Positions 10,546-20,196 of a stretch of DNA of 64,000 nucleotides are shown here, in pieces. The DNA comes from Thiocystis violacea (GTDB lineage: Bacteria > Pseudomonadota > Gammaproteobacteria > Chromatiales > Chromatiaceae). Position 1 is the stretch's first letter, and every line of letters starts with the position of its first letter. The DNA is taken from contig NZ_NRRG01000017.1 of the NCBI RefSeq assembly GCF_016583575.1, forward strand, positions 1 to 64,000. Direction: 5' to 3'. The translations under genes and the position numbers were made by a program. The notes beneath the pieces are model-generated. The model did not search any database. It was not told the DNA's origin and worked only from the letters and a program-made list of their open reading frames with translations.

Positions 10546-12045
10546 ATGACGCCCGATCTGCACGACCTCGAACTCCTGCTGCGCTCGGACACCCCCATCG
10601 TTCTGATCGAGTCGATCGAGGAGGGACGGGTGCTTGAACTCTTCTCGCGTCTGGCGCTGCGGATCTCCGAGCCGGCCTTTAGCTGGACCGTCACGGATGG
10701 TCTGCGGCGCATCGAATTCGAGGCCGATTCACAGCGGATGCTGGCCGAGCCGACCGAGATCCTGAGACATATCCGCGTCACCACCCAGCGCGGACTCTAT
10801 CTTCTGCTGGATTTCCATCCCTATCTGGACAACGCGCTCCATGTGCGGTTGCTCAAGGAAATCGCGCAGAGCTACGTGGGCCTGCCCCGGACGCTCATTC
10901 TGGTCAGCCACGCGCTGGAGGTTCCGCCGGAGCTGCGTCATCTGAGCGTGCGCTTCACGCTGCGTCTGCCCGATCGTAACCGTCTCAAGGCGCTGATCCG
11001 GGAGGAGGCCAAACTCTGGCAGGAAATCGGCGATCAGGGCAGCGTGCGAACGACCCGTCAGGCGCTGGATCAACTCGCCGAGAACCTGCTGGGCATCACC
11101 GAATCGGACGCCCGCCGGCTCATCCGAAACGCCATTCGTAACGACGGGGCCATCACCCAGAACGACGTCGAGGCGGTCAAGCGCGCCAAGTACGAGCTAT
11201 TGAGTCCGGAGGGCATCATCAGCTTCGAGTACGACACCCGTTCCTTCGCCGATATCGCCGGCCTGTCCAATCTCAAGGCGTGGATCGAGCGGCGCCGCGA
11301 CGCCTTCCTCGATCCCGACCGGCAGCGCGACCATCCACGCGGTATTCTCCTGCTCGGCGTGCAGGGCGGCGGCAAGAGTCTCGCCGCCAAGGCGGTGGCC
11401 GGACGTTTCGGCGTGCCCCTGCTGCGGCTGGATTTCGGCGCGCTCTATGACAAGTACATCGGCGAAACCGAGAAGAATCTCCGCAAGGCGCTGGAGACGG
11501 CGGATCTGATGGCGCCCTGTGTGCTCTGGGTCGACGAGATCGAAAAGGGCATCGCCAGCGGCTCCGAGGACGAGGGCGTAGGCCGGCGCGTTCTCGGCAC
11601 CCTGCTGACCTGGATGGCCGAGCGCAAGACGCGCGTCTTCCTGGCCGCGACCGCCAACGACATCTCGCGACTTCCGCCCGAGTTGATCCGCAAGGGTCGG
11701 ATCGACGAGATCTTCTTCGTCGATCTGCCCCCGGCCGAGGTGCGCCGCGACATCTTCGCCATCCATCTGAAACAACGTGGGCTGATTCCCGAGGCGTTCG
11801 ACCTGGACGTCCTGGCCCAGGCGAGCGAGGGCTTCACCGGCGCCGGGATCGAGCAGGCGGTAGTCTCGGCGCTCTTCGCCGACACGACCAAGGATGGCGC
11901 CATCTCCACCGAGACCCTGTTGAGCGAACTGGCCAGCACCCAGCCGCTGTCGGTCGTCATGGACGTCCAGATCGAGCGACTGCGCACCTGGGCGCGGGAG
12001 CGCACGGTGCCGGCGCATGGGTCGATGGTCCCCCGCGAACCCTGA
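10546..12045 (+). CDS. ycf46: AAA+ ATPase, Ycf46 family
   Basis: This 499-residue protein resembles chloroplast/cyanobacterial Ycf46. The N-terminal 240 residues form a RecA/AAA-like region without an intact P-loop (LHDLELLLRSDTPIVLIES). A classical AAA module follows, with Walker A GVQGGGKS, Walker B CVLWVDEIEKG, the pore-type segment YDKYIGETEKNL, sensor-1 AATAND and arginine finger RKGRIDEIFF. Family proteins have been linked to carbon-uptake control in cyanobacteria; in proteobacteria the role is unknown. ATG 10546 is preferred over a TTG 60 bases upstream because it has AGG spacing and begins directly with the conserved region. It stands alone between leuA and a repeat element. Confidence 0.85.
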   Translation: MTPDLHDLELLLRSDTPIVLIESIEEGRVLELFSRLALRISEPAFSWTVTDGLRRIEFEADSQRMLAEPTEILRHIRVTTQRGLYLLLDFHPYLDNALHVRLLKEIAQSYVGLPRTLILVSHALEVPPELRHLSVRFTLRLPDRNRLKALIREEAKLWQEIGDQGSVRTTRQALDQLAENLLGITESDARRLIRNAIRNDGAITQNDVEAVKRAKYELLSPEGIISFEYDTRSFADIAGLSNLKAWIERRRDAFLDPDRQRDHPRGILLLGVQGGGKSLAAKAVAGRFGVPLLRLDFGALYDKYIGETEKNLRKALETADLMAPCVLWVDEIEKGIASGSEDEGVGRRVLGTLLTWMAERKTRVFLAATANDISRLPPELIRKGRIDEIFFVDLPPAEVRRDIFAIHLKQRGLIPEAFDLDVLAQASEGFTGAGIEQAVVSALFADTTKDGAISTETLLSELASTQPLSVVMDVQIERLRTWARERTVPAHGSMVPREP

Positions 12046-12092
12046 TCCGCGCGCCGCCGGGCCAGTCCGAACCCGACCGAAAGCTTCGGAAT

Positions 12093-12188
12093 TGGACAGG
12101 ATTAACAGGATTCTTCAAGATTTACAGGATTCAAAACAGAGCTTTAAAAATCCTGTCAATCCTGCGAAATCCTGTTAATCCTGTCTAT
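12093..12188. repeat. Imperfect inverted array of CAGGATT units
   Basis: The left arm (12093-12140) repeats ACAGGATT at roughly nine-base steps. The right arm (12150-12188) carries the complementary AATCCTGT units, with an AT-rich centre. The arms can fold into a long imperfect hairpin. Similar CAGGATTAACAGGATT elements are scattered through many gammaproteobacterial genomes. It occupies most of the 304-base gap between ycf46 and cbpA, and the rest of the gap has no gene. Confidence 0.8.
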
Positions 12189-12349
12189 GATCGGGCGAAT
12201 CGCCGGTATAAGGTTTCCCGGAAATCACCGAATCAAGCCAGGCCAGCGCGATATCATGCGAGACCCGGTCTCGGGATCCGCGGAACGCCAGGAGCGTTCC
12301 GTTCGCCGGAACCCGAGTCCCCGTTCATCCTTTCGCCCGAGGCGCGTTC

Positions 12350-13279
12350 ATGCAATACAAGGACTACTACAAGACACTCGGCGTGGCGCGCGACGCCTCC
12401 CAGGACGAGATCAAGCGCGCCTATCGCAAGCTGGCGCGTAAGTACCATCCGGATGTCAGCAAGGAGCCGAACGCCGAGACCCGTTTCAAGGAAATCAACG
12501 AGGCCAACGAGGTTCTGCGTGACGCCGAGAAGCGCTCCGCCTATGACGCGCTCGGCAGTAACTGGCGCGCGGGGCAGGACTTTCGTCCGCCACCCGGCGC
12601 GGGCGGTGCCCGTGATTTTCATTTCAATCCCGACCAGGCAACCGATTACAGCGACTTCTTCGCCAGCATCTTCGGTCGTGCCTTCAAATCCGAAACCAAG
12701 GACAGCCGTCGGCGGCGCGGTCAGGATCAAAGCGTCAAGCTCGCCATCGACCTGGAGGAGGCGCACCAGGGCGCCACTCGCCAGATCAAGCTGGACGTGC
12801 CCGAGACCGGCCCCGGCGGACAGCCCACGACCCGTTCCAAGACCCTGAACGTGCGCATCCCGGCCGGCGTTACCCAGGGACGGCAGATCCGGCTCGCCGG
12901 TCAGGGCTCGCCGGGGCACAACGGCGGACCGGCCGGAGACCTCTATCTGGAGATCGACTTTAAGCCGCACCGGCTCTTCACCCTGGAGGGACGCGACATC
13001 CAACTGCGCCTGCCCATCGCCCCCTGGGAAGCGGCGCTCGGCGCCACCGTCAAGGCGCCGACCCTGGGCGGTTCGGTGAGCCTCAAGATCCCGCCAGGAT
13101 CCCAGTCCGGGCAGAAGCTGCGCCTCAAGGGGCGTGGTCTGCCGGGCGACCCGCCGGGCGATGAGATCCTTGTGCTGGAGATCGTCACCCCGCCGGCGAC
13201 CAGCGATGCCGCCAGGGAGATCTATCGCCGGATGGCCGAGCAACTGCCATTCGACCCGCGAGCCCAACTCGGAGTCTGA
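12350..13279 (+). CDS. cbpA: DnaJ-class co-chaperone CbpA
   Basis: CbpA is a DnaJ-like co-chaperone of DnaK that also binds curved DNA in enterobacteria. The 309 residues start with a J domain (1-70) with the HPD motif at 33-35. A Gly/Phe-containing linker (residues 72-110) and two C-terminal beta-barrel substrate domains follow. The DnaJ zinc finger is absent, as expected for type II. One oddity is the basic stretch SRRRRGQ before the C-terminal domains. The start at ATG 12350 gives the canonical [12 protein letters not shown]. cbpM follows after five bases, so the pair forms an operon. Confidence 0.95.
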   Translation: MQYKDYYKTLGVARDASQDEIKRAYRKLARKYHPDVSKEPNAETRFKEINEANEVLRDAEKRSAYDALGSNWRAGQDFRPPPGAGGARDFHFNPDQATDYSDFFASIFGRAFKSETKDSRRRRGQDQSVKLAIDLEEAHQGATRQIKLDVPETGPGGQPTTRSKTLNVRIPAGVTQGRQIRLAGQGSPGHNGGPAGDLYLEIDFKPHRLFTLEGRDIQLRLPIAPWEAALGATVKAPTLGGSVSLKIPPGSQSGQKLRLKGRGLPGDPPGDEILVLEIVTPPATSDAAREIYRRMAEQLPFDPRAQLGV

Positions 13280-13284
13280 ACCCC

Positions 13285-13620
13285 ATGGCGCGCACCGAGA
13301 CAGACATCGAAGGGATCCTCCTCGACGAGACGCTGACGGTCTCGTTCACAGAGCTGACCAGTCTCTGTGGCGCCACCGGCCGCGTGGTCAAGCTGATGGT
13401 GACGGAGGGCCTGCTGCAACCCGAAGGCCAGCAGCCGGACGACTGGCGATTCAGCGGCCTGGAGGTCCGCCGCGCGCGGCGCGCCCTGAGACTCCGGCGC
13501 GATCTCGACCTCAACCTCGCGGGCGTCGCCCTGGCGCTCGACCTGCTCGACGAACTGGAGACCCTGCGCGAGCGGCTGCGCTGTCTGGAGCCACCGCCCG
13601 ATCGGGCGCGCGACGACTGA
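13285..13620 (+). CDS. cbpM: Chaperone modulator CbpM
   Basis: CbpM is a small MerR-like protein that binds the CbpA J domain and blocks its co-chaperone and DNA-binding activities. The 111-residue product has the expected helix-turn-helix-like segment (FTELTSLCGATGRVVKLMV, then EGLLQPEG) and the WRFSGLEVRRARRALRLRRD helix. A C-terminal LALDLLDELETLRERL helix follows. Position directly after cbpA supports the call. Sequence conservation in the family is low, so the identification rests on both pattern and context. Confidence 0.85.
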   Translation: MARTETDIEGILLDETLTVSFTELTSLCGATGRVVKLMVTEGLLQPEGQQPDDWRFSGLEVRRARRALRLRRDLDLNLAGVALALDLLDELETLRERLRCLEPPPDRARDD

Positions 13621-13691
13621 CCTCCGCCGCGCGACCGACACAGAGCCTATTTGAAAGCTCGATCCTTGGTCTGGTCAGGCCCGGAAATCGC

Positions 13692-14582
13692 CTAAAGAGT
13701 CAGGAAACGCATCGACAGATCCACCGCTCGCACGTCCTTGGTCAGGGCGCCCACGGAGATGCGGTCGACCCCGGTCTCGGCGATCGCCCGCAGGGTCTCC
13801 AGATTGATTCCGCCGGACGCCTCCAGGCGTGCCCGACCGGCATTCATGGCGACCGCGCGTCTCATGGCCTCCAGCGGAAAGTTGTCGAGCAGCACGATCC
13901 GGCCACCGGCCGCGAGCGCCGTCTCCAGCTCATCGAGCGATTCCACCTCGATCTCGACCTCCACGCCTGGGTGCTGGGTTCGCGCCGCCGTCAAGGCCGC
14001 CTGGATCGAGCCGGCCGCCAGGATGTGGTTCTCCTTGATCAGGATGACGTCGAAGAGACCCAGCCGGTGGTTGTGACAGCCGCCGCACAGCACGGCGTAT
14101 TTCTGTTGCGCGCGCAGACCCGGCAGGGTCTTGCGGGTATCCAGCAAAAGCACCGGCAGATCGGCGACGCTATCGGCGTAGCGGCGCGCCAGGGTCGCTG
14201 TGCCCGAGAGCGTCTGCAGATAGTTCATCGCCGTGCGCTCGCCCGTGAGCAGGGCGCGCGAACGACCCTCCAGGACGCAGATCCGTTGCCCTGGATGGAT
14301 CCGATCGCCGTCGGCCGCCTCCCAGCGAATCCCGACCTCGGGATCCAGGAGCCGGAACACCTCATCGAACCAGGCGCATCCGCTCAGGGTGGCCGGCTCG
14401 CGCGTGATCAGCTCGACTCGCGAATGCTGATCGGCCGGCAGCAGGGACGCGGTCAGATCCCCGTCGCCCAGATCCTCGGCCAGGGCGAGGCGCGCCTGGG
14501 ATTCGATCGCGGCTGGATCCGGGAGATGTCGGCGCGGATCGAAGGGGATGGCCCCATTCGACGCGGCGGAGGTGTTTGGCAT
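13692..14582 (-). CDS. nadC: Nicotinate-nucleotide pyrophosphorylase (carboxylating)
   Basis: NadC converts quinolinate and PRPP to nicotinate mononucleotide in NAD synthesis. The product, about 296 residues, has an N-terminal [17 protein letters not shown], then [17 protein letters not shown] and [46 protein letters not shown] and [12 protein letters not shown] follow, all family signatures. ATG 14582 was chosen; a GTG three codons earlier is also possible. The gene is monocistronic. nadD, a later step, is far away at 53796. Confidence 0.95.
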   Translation of the reverse strand: MPNTSAASNGAIPFDPRRHLPDPAAIESQARLALAEDLGDGDLTASLLPADQHSRVELITREPATLSGCAWFDEVFRLLDPEVGIRWEAADGDRIHPGQRICVLEGRSRALLTGERTAMNYLQTLSGTATLARRYADSVADLPVLLLDTRKTLPGLRAQQKYAVLCGGCHNHRLGLFDVILIKENHILAAGSIQAALTAARTQHPGVEVEIEVESLDELETALAAGGRIVLLDNFPLEAMRRAVAMNAGRARLEASGGINLETLRAIAETGVDRISVGALTKDVRAVDLSMRFLTL

Positions 14583-14806
14583 GGAATTCACTCGGGCTGG
14601 ATTGGGAAATGATGGCCTTTCGGTTGCCTAGGATAGGGCACCCGCGCCTCGGCCGCTCAATAGAAGCCATGACAAAAGAGGGGATGAGTCCATGACCTTT
14701 CCCGCCGAGCTGGTGTTTGACTTTTCCGCGACGATTCCTGATCGACCAGTGCTATTGGCTCGGAACCGCCAATGAACGACGCCGTTGAGTCGACGGCGGT
14801 GCCCGT

Positions 14807-15883
14807 TCAGCCTCCCAGCGCTGGATAGTCCGTGTAACCCTTGGCGTCCGGCGTGTAGAAGGTCGACACGTCAGGAGCGTTCAGCTCGGCGCCGGCGCGC
14901 ATCCGCTCAACCAGGTCGGGGTTGGCCAGAAAGGGACGACCGAAGGCGACGAGGTCGGCCCGCCCTTCGGCAATCGCCGTCTCCGCCGTCGTCCGATCGA
15001 AGCCGCCCGCCAGGATGAAGGGGCCGTCAAATCGCTCGCGTAGTTGCCTCTTCAGCGCCTCCGGCACCGGGGGAGTGCCCATGGCCGAGTGATCGAGGAG
15101 ATGCAGATAGAGCAAGCCGAGTGCCGACAGCTCCTCGCACAGGGCAAGGTACTGGGCGTCCACCTCGGCGAAGGCCCCGGTGCCGTTGAACACCCCATGG
15201 GGCGACAGGCGGATGCCCACCTTGTCCGCGCCAATCGCCCCGGCGACCGCTCGCGTCACCTCCAGCGCGAACCGGTTGCGTCCCTCGATGCCGCCCCCGT
15301 AACCATCGGTCCGCTGGTTGACGTTGGGATTGAGGAACTGCTCGATCAGATAACCATTCGCCGCATGCAGTTCCACGCCGTCGAAGCCAGCCTCGATCGC
15401 GAGACCCGCCGACTGGGCGAACTCATCGACCGCCTGCGCGATATCGCGCTCGCTCATCGCCCGAGCGGGGCTGAACGGCTGTGGACCCAGCGCGTCGGTG
15501 TACATCTCCCCGGGACAGACCCCGGCGACCGGCCCCAGGACTTCCGCCTCTGCAGGCAGATTCGCCACATGCGCCACGCGCCCCGTATGCATGAGCTGGA
15601 TGACGATCTTCCCGCCCCTGGCATGCACGGCATCGGTGATCAGTCTCCAGCCACGGACATGCTCCATGGTGAAAAGCCCTGGGATGCGCGGATAGCCGAG
15701 CCCCTTGGGCGACGGCGAGGCCGCCTCGGAGACGATCAGGCCGGCCGAGGCGCGCTGGGCGTAGTACTCCGCCATTAGCGCGTTCGGGGTATGGCCCTCG
15801 ACGGCGCGACTGCGCGTCATGGGTGCCATGACGATACGGTTGCTCAGTGGTAGGGAGCGGATGCGAACAGGCTCGAAAAGCAT
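14807..15883 (-). CDS. Old Yellow Enzyme family alkene reductase (second copy)
   Basis: This 358-residue FMN-dependent NAD(P)H oxidoreductase is related to the product of 5931-7037 but clearly diverged. It shows LFEPVRIRSLPLSNRIVMAP at the N-terminus, H173/N176/Y178 in ELHAANGYLIEQFL, RTDGYGGGIEGRNRF and FGRPFLANPDLVERM. The flavin-stacking region reads MHTGRVAHVANL, where the other copy has WHVGRISHPEL, so substrate preference may differ. The start at 15883 has GGAG at good spacing; longer frames add a non-conserved Arg/Pro-rich leader. It is transcribed alone. The 224 bases downstream (14583-14806) contain only a doubtful 27-codon frame. Confidence 0.9.
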   Translation of the reverse strand: MLFEPVRIRSLPLSNRIVMAPMTRSRAVEGHTPNALMAEYYAQRASAGLIVSEAASPSPKGLGYPRIPGLFTMEHVRGWRLITDAVHARGGKIVIQLMHTGRVAHVANLPAEAEVLGPVAGVCPGEMYTDALGPQPFSPARAMSERDIAQAVDEFAQSAGLAIEAGFDGVELHAANGYLIEQFLNPNVNQRTDGYGGGIEGRNRFALEVTRAVAGAIGADKVGIRLSPHGVFNGTGAFAEVDAQYLALCEELSALGLLYLHLLDHSAMGTPPVPEALKRQLRERFDGPFILAGGFDRTTAETAIAEGRADLVAFGRPFLANPDLVERMRAGAELNAPDVSTFYTPDAKGYTDYPALGG

Positions 15884-16182
15884 GGGGATCTCCAGAAGAA
15901 AGCGAAGGCGTTTGGATGACGGTAGGGGGCATCGAACGGATGAGGTAGAGGCTACTGGCGCGGCAGGCCGGCGATAAGATGGCGGAAACGCCAAGGACTA
16001 TTGCGTCGGAGCACCAATCGAGGTTGACCATCCCTCCCGAAGTTGTGCGGGGTGGTCGGCGACGGGGTAGGGGCACTGGTTCAGTTTGGTTTGGAAATAA
16101 AAAACCAATAAATCAGATGCTTGAATAGATCGGCCGCGAAGAGCCAAGCCATGCATAGCACTCCAAACTAGGCTTGCCGTCA

Positions 16183-16293
16183 TGAGAAACCCCTATGGCT
16201 GTTTCTCAGTATCATCCGACAACTATCAGAATAATTTAATATTTAGGCGCGCGGGCCCGGCCCGCGAGGCGACGGCTCGCGACGCGCGAGCCG
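16183..16293. other. Three inverted repeats in the region upstream of glyA
   Basis: Within the 455-base gap between the second OYE gene and glyA lie three perfect inverted repeats. The first is TGAGAAAC/GTTTCTCA (16183-16208). The second is CGCGGGCC/GGCCCGCG (16250-16266). The third is CGGCTCGC/GCGAGCCG with a 5-base loop (16273-16293), followed by AAAA. They may be regulatory RNA structures or operators. I see no protein-coding gene in 15884-16338 and no clear -10/-35 pair. Confidence 0.5.
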
Positions 16294-16338
16294 AAAATCG
16301 ATAGACTACGCTGCTTTGCGGCGCCGGAGGCGAGACAG

Positions 16339-17595
16339 ATGTTCGAGAAGACCATGCAAATCAGCGATTACGACCCGGAGCTTTGGGCCGCCATCCAGGC
16401 CGAGGAGCGCCGGCAGGAAGAGCATGTCGAGCTCATCGCCTCGGAGAACTATGCCAGCCCGCGCGTGATGCAGGCCCAGGGCGGCGTCCTGACCAATAAG
16501 TACGCCGAAGGCTATCCGGGCAAGCGCTATTACGGCGGCTGCGAGCATGTGGACGTGGCCGAGCAACTGGCCATCGATCGCGCCAAGCAGTTGTTCGGCG
16601 CGGATTACGCCAATGTCCAGCCGCATTCGGGCTCCCAGGCCAACGCCGCCGTCTTCATGGCGCTCTGCAATCCAGGTGACACCGTGCTCGGCATGAGCCT
16701 GGCCCACGGCGGACATCTGACCCACGGCGCCAAGCCCAACTTCTCCGGCAAGATTTACAACGCGGTGCAGTATGGGCTGAATCCCGAGACCGGCGAGATC
16801 GACTACGACGAGGTCGAGCGTCTGGCCAGGGAACATAAGCCGCGCATGATCATCGCCGGCTTCTCGGCCTATTCGCGCATCGTCGACTGGCAGCGTTTCC
16901 GCGATATCGCCGACAGCGTGGGCGCCTATCTGTTCGTCGACATGGCCCATGTCGCCGGTCTGATCGCCGCCGGCGTCTATCCCAGCCCGGTCCAGATCGC
17001 CGATGTGACGACCACGACCACGCACAAGACTCTGCGCGGTCCGCGCGGCGGTCTGATCCTGGCTAAGTCCAATCCCGAGATCGAGAAGAAGCTCAACTCG
17101 CTGGTCTTCCCCGGCACCCAGGGCGGTCCGCTGATGCATGTGATCGCCGCCAAGGCGGTGGCCTTCAAGGAGGCGCTGGAGCCCGGCTTCAAAACCTATC
17201 AGGAGCAGGTGCTGCGCAACGCGCGGACCATGGCCGAGGTCTTCATTGCACGCGGCTACGACGTGGTTTCCGGCGGCACCGACGATCATCTCTTCCTGGT
17301 GAGCTTTATCCATCAGGGTCTGACCGGCAAGGACGTGGACGCCTGGCTGGGGAACGCCAACATCACGGTCAACAAGAACGCCGTCCCCAACGATCCGCAA
17401 TCGCCTTTCGTGACCAGCGGCATCCGGGTCGGGACTCCGGCTATCACCACGCGCGGTTTCGGGATCGAGGAGGCGCGCGATCTCGCGGGCTGGATGTGCG
17501 ATCTGATCGACGCGCGCGGCGATCAGGCCGCGATCGACGCCGTCAAGGCCAAGGTGCTGGATCTCTGCAAGCGCTTTCCCGTTTACGAGCGTTGA
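16339..17595 (+). CDS. glyA: Serine hydroxymethyltransferase
   Basis: GlyA interconverts serine and glycine with tetrahydrofolate, supplying one-carbon units. The 418-residue product is fold-type I PLP. K230 in [15 protein letters not shown] binds PLP, and the N-terminus has [14 protein letters not shown] and [17 protein letters not shown] strong ribosome binding site (GGAGGCGAG) precedes the ATG. It heads the plus-strand run glyA-nrdR-rib genes and is functionally linked to the glycine cleavage genes at 35884-42836. Confidence 0.97.
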   Translation: MFEKTMQISDYDPELWAAIQAEERRQEEHVELIASENYASPRVMQAQGGVLTNKYAEGYPGKRYYGGCEHVDVAEQLAIDRAKQLFGADYANVQPHSGSQANAAVFMALCNPGDTVLGMSLAHGGHLTHGAKPNFSGKIYNAVQYGLNPETGEIDYDEVERLAREHKPRMIIAGFSAYSRIVDWQRFRDIADSVGAYLFVDMAHVAGLIAAGVYPSPVQIADVTTTTTHKTLRGPRGGLILAKSNPEIEKKLNSLVFPGTQGGPLMHVIAAKAVAFKEALEPGFKTYQEQVLRNARTMAEVFIARGYDVVSGGTDDHLFLVSFIHQGLTGKDVDAWLGNANITVNKNAVPNDPQSPFVTSGIRVGTPAITTRGFGIEEARDLAGWMCDLIDARGDQAAIDAVKAKVLDLCKRFPVYER

Positions 17596-17629
17596 AGAGA
17601 AGGCATCGCTGACAACTGAAAACTAACCC

Positions 17630-18142
17630 ATGCGTTGTCCCTTCTGCGGCGCCCAGGATACGAAGGTGGTCGACTCGCGTCTCTCTGGCGAGGGCGATCA
17701 GGTCCGACGGCGTCGCAAATGCGTGGTCTGCAAGGAGCGCTTCACCACCTACGAGTCCGCCGAGCTGAACCTGCCCCGGATCGTCAAGCGCGACGGCAGC
17801 CGTGTCCCCTTCGATGGGCGCAAGCTGCGCTCCGGGATGATGCGGGCGTTGGAAAAGCGTCCGGTGAGCACCGAGCAGGTGGATGCCGCCATGTCGCGTA
17901 TCCAGCGTCGATTGATGTCCGGCGGGGAGAGCGAAATCCCCGCGCGGCGGGTCGGCGAGATGGTGATGGACGAGTTGCGCCAGCTCGATCAGGTCGCCTA
18001 TGTGCGTTTCGCGTCCGTCTACCGCCAGTTCGAGGACGTGGCCGCCTTCCGCGAGGAGATCGAGCGGCTGGAGCGGCACCCGACGCCCGAGGCCGCCCGC
18101 CAGCAAATGGATCTGCTTGGGGATCTGGAGTCCAAGTCCTGA
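17630..18142 (+). CDS. nrdR: Transcriptional repressor NrdR
   Basis: NrdR represses ribonucleotide reductase genes in response to ATP/dATP. The 170 residues begin with a zinc ribbon ([15 protein letters not shown], then [14 protein letters not shown]). An ATP-cone domain (about 49-139, [16 protein letters not shown]) and a short Glu-rich tail follow. Position between glyA and ribD is classical for gammaproteobacteria. The stop overlaps the ribD ATG (ATGA). Confidence 0.96.
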   Translation: MRCPFCGAQDTKVVDSRLSGEGDQVRRRRKCVVCKERFTTYESAELNLPRIVKRDGSRVPFDGRKLRSGMMRALEKRPVSTEQVDAAMSRIQRRLMSGGESEIPARRVGEMVMDELRQLDQVAYVRFASVYRQFEDVAAFREEIERLERHPTPEAARQQMDLLGDLESKS

Positions 18143-19296
18143 TGCCCCCTGGACACTCGGTCCCTGAAGCCGACTCGGATCTGGACTACATGGCGCGCGC
18201 CATCCGCCTGGCGGAGTTGGGTCGCTACACCACCGATCCCAATCCGCGTGTGGGCTGTCTGCTCGTGCGCGAAGGCGAGGTCGTCGGCGAGGGCTGGCAC
18301 CGACGCGCCGGCGAGCCGCACGCCGAGCGTCTGGCCCTGGCCGCCGCCGGCGCGCGGGCGCGCGGCGCGACCGCCTACGTGACCCTCGAACCCTGTTGCC
18401 ATCAGGGTCGGACCCCGCCCTGTACGGAGGCCCTGATCGAGGCCGGCGTCGCGCGGGTCGTTTGCGCCATGGTGGACCCGAATCCCTTGGTCGCCGGCAA
18501 GGGGCTGGACGCCTTGCGCGCGGCCGGCATCGAGACGCTCCTCGGGGTGTCGCGCGCCGAGGCCAGCGCCTTGAACCCCGGTTTCATCAAACGGATGGAG
18601 CAGGGACGGCCTTACGTGCGGTGCAAGTTGGCGGCGAGCCTGGACGGTCGCACGGCCCTGGCCTCGGGCGAGAGCAAATGGATCAGCTCGGAGGCCTCGC
18701 GGAGCGACGTGCAGCGGTTGCGCGCGGGCAGTTCCGCCATCCTCACCGGGATCGGCACGGTGCTGGCCGATGATCCGGGCCTGGACGTGCGCCTGTCGGC
18801 GAGCGAATTGCCGGGCATGACGCCGAATGATCCGATACGACGACCCTTGCGGGTCGTGGTCGACAGCCACTGGCGGATGCCGCCCGAGGCGCGGATGCTC
18901 GCGCTTCCCGGAAGGACGCTGGTGGTCGGCGCCGAGTCGCGGCCCGAGCCGATGGCCGCGCTCCAGGCGGCCGGCGCGGAGACATTGCGGCTTCCCGCGC
19001 GGGCCGGACGGGTGGATCTGGTCGCCCTGCTGGAGGAACTGGCGCGCCGGGAGATCAACGAGGTTCTGCTGGAAGCCGGACCCAGGCTCGCGGGCGCGGC
19101 GCTGAGCGATGGTCTTGTCGATGAGATCATCCTCTACCAGGCGCCCTGCCTGATGGGGCAGGGCGCCAGGGGGTTGTTCGAGCTGCCGGCGATCACGGCG
19201 ATGTCCGATCGCGTCGCGCTCGAGATCCTGGAGGTACGGCGCATCGGCCCCGATCTGCGGATCCGGGCGCGACCCGATCCTGGTCGCATTGGCTGA
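18142..19296 (+). CDS. ribD: Bifunctional riboflavin deaminase/reductase RibD
   Basis: RibD performs the second and third steps of riboflavin synthesis: deamination of the pyrimidine, then side-chain reduction. The 384-residue product has an N-terminal zinc deaminase domain (HAERLALAAAG; EPCCHQGRTPPC) and a C-terminal reductase domain (VRCKLAASLDGRTAL; ILTGIGTVLADDP; NEVLLEAGPRLAGA). ATG 18142 overlaps the nrdR stop; a second Met (MARAIRL) is 16 codons later, but the upstream one fits coupling. ribE follows after 184 bases containing a palindrome. Confidence 0.95.
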   Translation: MPPGHSVPEADSDLDYMARAIRLAELGRYTTDPNPRVGCLLVREGEVVGEGWHRRAGEPHAERLALAAAGARARGATAYVTLEPCCHQGRTPPCTEALIEAGVARVVCAMVDPNPLVAGKGLDALRAAGIETLLGVSRAEASALNPGFIKRMEQGRPYVRCKLAASLDGRTALASGESKWISSEASRSDVQRLRAGSSAILTGIGTVLADDPGLDVRLSASELPGMTPNDPIRRPLRVVVDSHWRMPPEARMLALPGRTLVVGAESRPEPMAALQAAGAETLRLPARAGRVDLVALLEELARREINEVLLEAGPRLAGAALSDGLVDEIILYQAPCLMGQGARGLFELPAITAMSDRVALEILEVRRIGPDLRIRARPDPGRIG

Positions 19297-19328
19297 TTTC
19301 CCCGTCCAGTGTTTTCGCTGGTCTTGAA

Positions 19329-19348
19329 TTATGACCAATAGGTCATAA
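19329..19348. promoter_or_regulatory. Perfect palindrome between ribD and ribE
   Basis: TTATGACC, loop AATA, GGTCATAA: an 8-bp perfect inverted repeat 32 bases after the ribD stop. It has no T-run, so it is a weak terminator candidate. The symmetry and AT content also suit an operator. No FMN riboswitch consensus is visible in this gap. Confidence 0.45.
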
Positions 19349-19480
19349 CGATCCTGGTCACCTTGGCTGATCGCCTCGCCTCGCCGAGTCGTAAAGTCTC
19401 GTCGGCAACCGGCGAAACCTTGGCCGCAGTCGCGCGCCCAATGCCGGCAATCAAGCACTCAAAGGTAGTCGAGACGACCC

Positions 19481-20140
19481 ATGTTCACAGGAATCATCCA
19501 ATCCGTCGGCCAGATCCAGCGGCTGGAGCCGCGAGGAGGCGATGTCCGGCTGGCGATCGCCACCGGCAAGCTGCCGCTTGAGGGCGTGGCGCTGGGCGAC
19601 AGCATCGCGGTCAACGGCGTCTGTCTGACCGCGGTCGAGCTGACCGGACAGGGATTCGCGGCCGATGTCTCGCGCGAGACCCTGGCCCTGACCACCCTGG
19701 GCGGTCTCGGGACGGGCGGTCGGGTCAATCTCGAAAAGGCCCTGACGCTCTCGACCCCGCTCGGCGGCCATCTGGTCAGCGGGCATGTCGACGGTGTCGG
19801 CACCCTGCTCGAACGCCACGAGGACGCCCGCTCCTGGCGGCTGCGCATCCAGGCCCCGGACGAACTGGCCCGCTATATCGCCCACAAGGGGTCGATCGGC
19901 GTGGATGGCGTCAGCCTGACCGTGAACCAAGTGGATGGCGCGGTGTTTGAACTGAACATCGTCCCGCACACCATCCGGGAAACCATCATCGGCGACTATC
20001 GGCCAGGCTCGCGCCTGAACCTGGAGGTCGACCTGATCGCCCGCTATCTGGAGCGTCTGCTTCTGGGCGAGCGGGCCGCCGATCCCAAGGCGTCCGGTCT
20101 CACGCTGGGGTTCCTCGCCGAGCATGGCTTCATGAAATAA
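19481..20140 (+). CDS. ribE: Riboflavin synthase, alpha chain
   Basis: RibE (RibC in some species) dismutates two molecules of dimethylribityllumazine to riboflavin. The 219 residues consist of two lumazine-binding repeats. The first starts MFTGIIQSVGQI with SIAVNGVCLTAV, and the second has GHLVSGHVDG and SIGVDGVSLTVN. It lies in the rib cluster between ribD and ribBX. Confidence 0.95.
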   Translation: MFTGIIQSVGQIQRLEPRGGDVRLAIATGKLPLEGVALGDSIAVNGVCLTAVELTGQGFAADVSRETLALTTLGGLGTGGRVNLEKALTLSTPLGGHLVSGHVDGVGTLLERHEDARSWRLRIQAPDELARYIAHKGSIGVDGVSLTVNQVDGAVFELNIVPHTIRETIIGDYRPGSRLNLEVDLIARYLERLLLGERAADPKASGLTLGFLAEHGFMK

Positions 20141-20196
20141 TTCGCCGCCACCACGTTTCGAACCCTCCCTATCCTCCGCTTATCGATGTAGCCACC

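Noticed and set aside
14692-14775. 27-codon frame with an AGAGGGG-type ribosome site upstream of the second OYE gene's 3' end
   Set aside because: The ribosome site is attractive, but the product is too short and featureless to support without conservation data.
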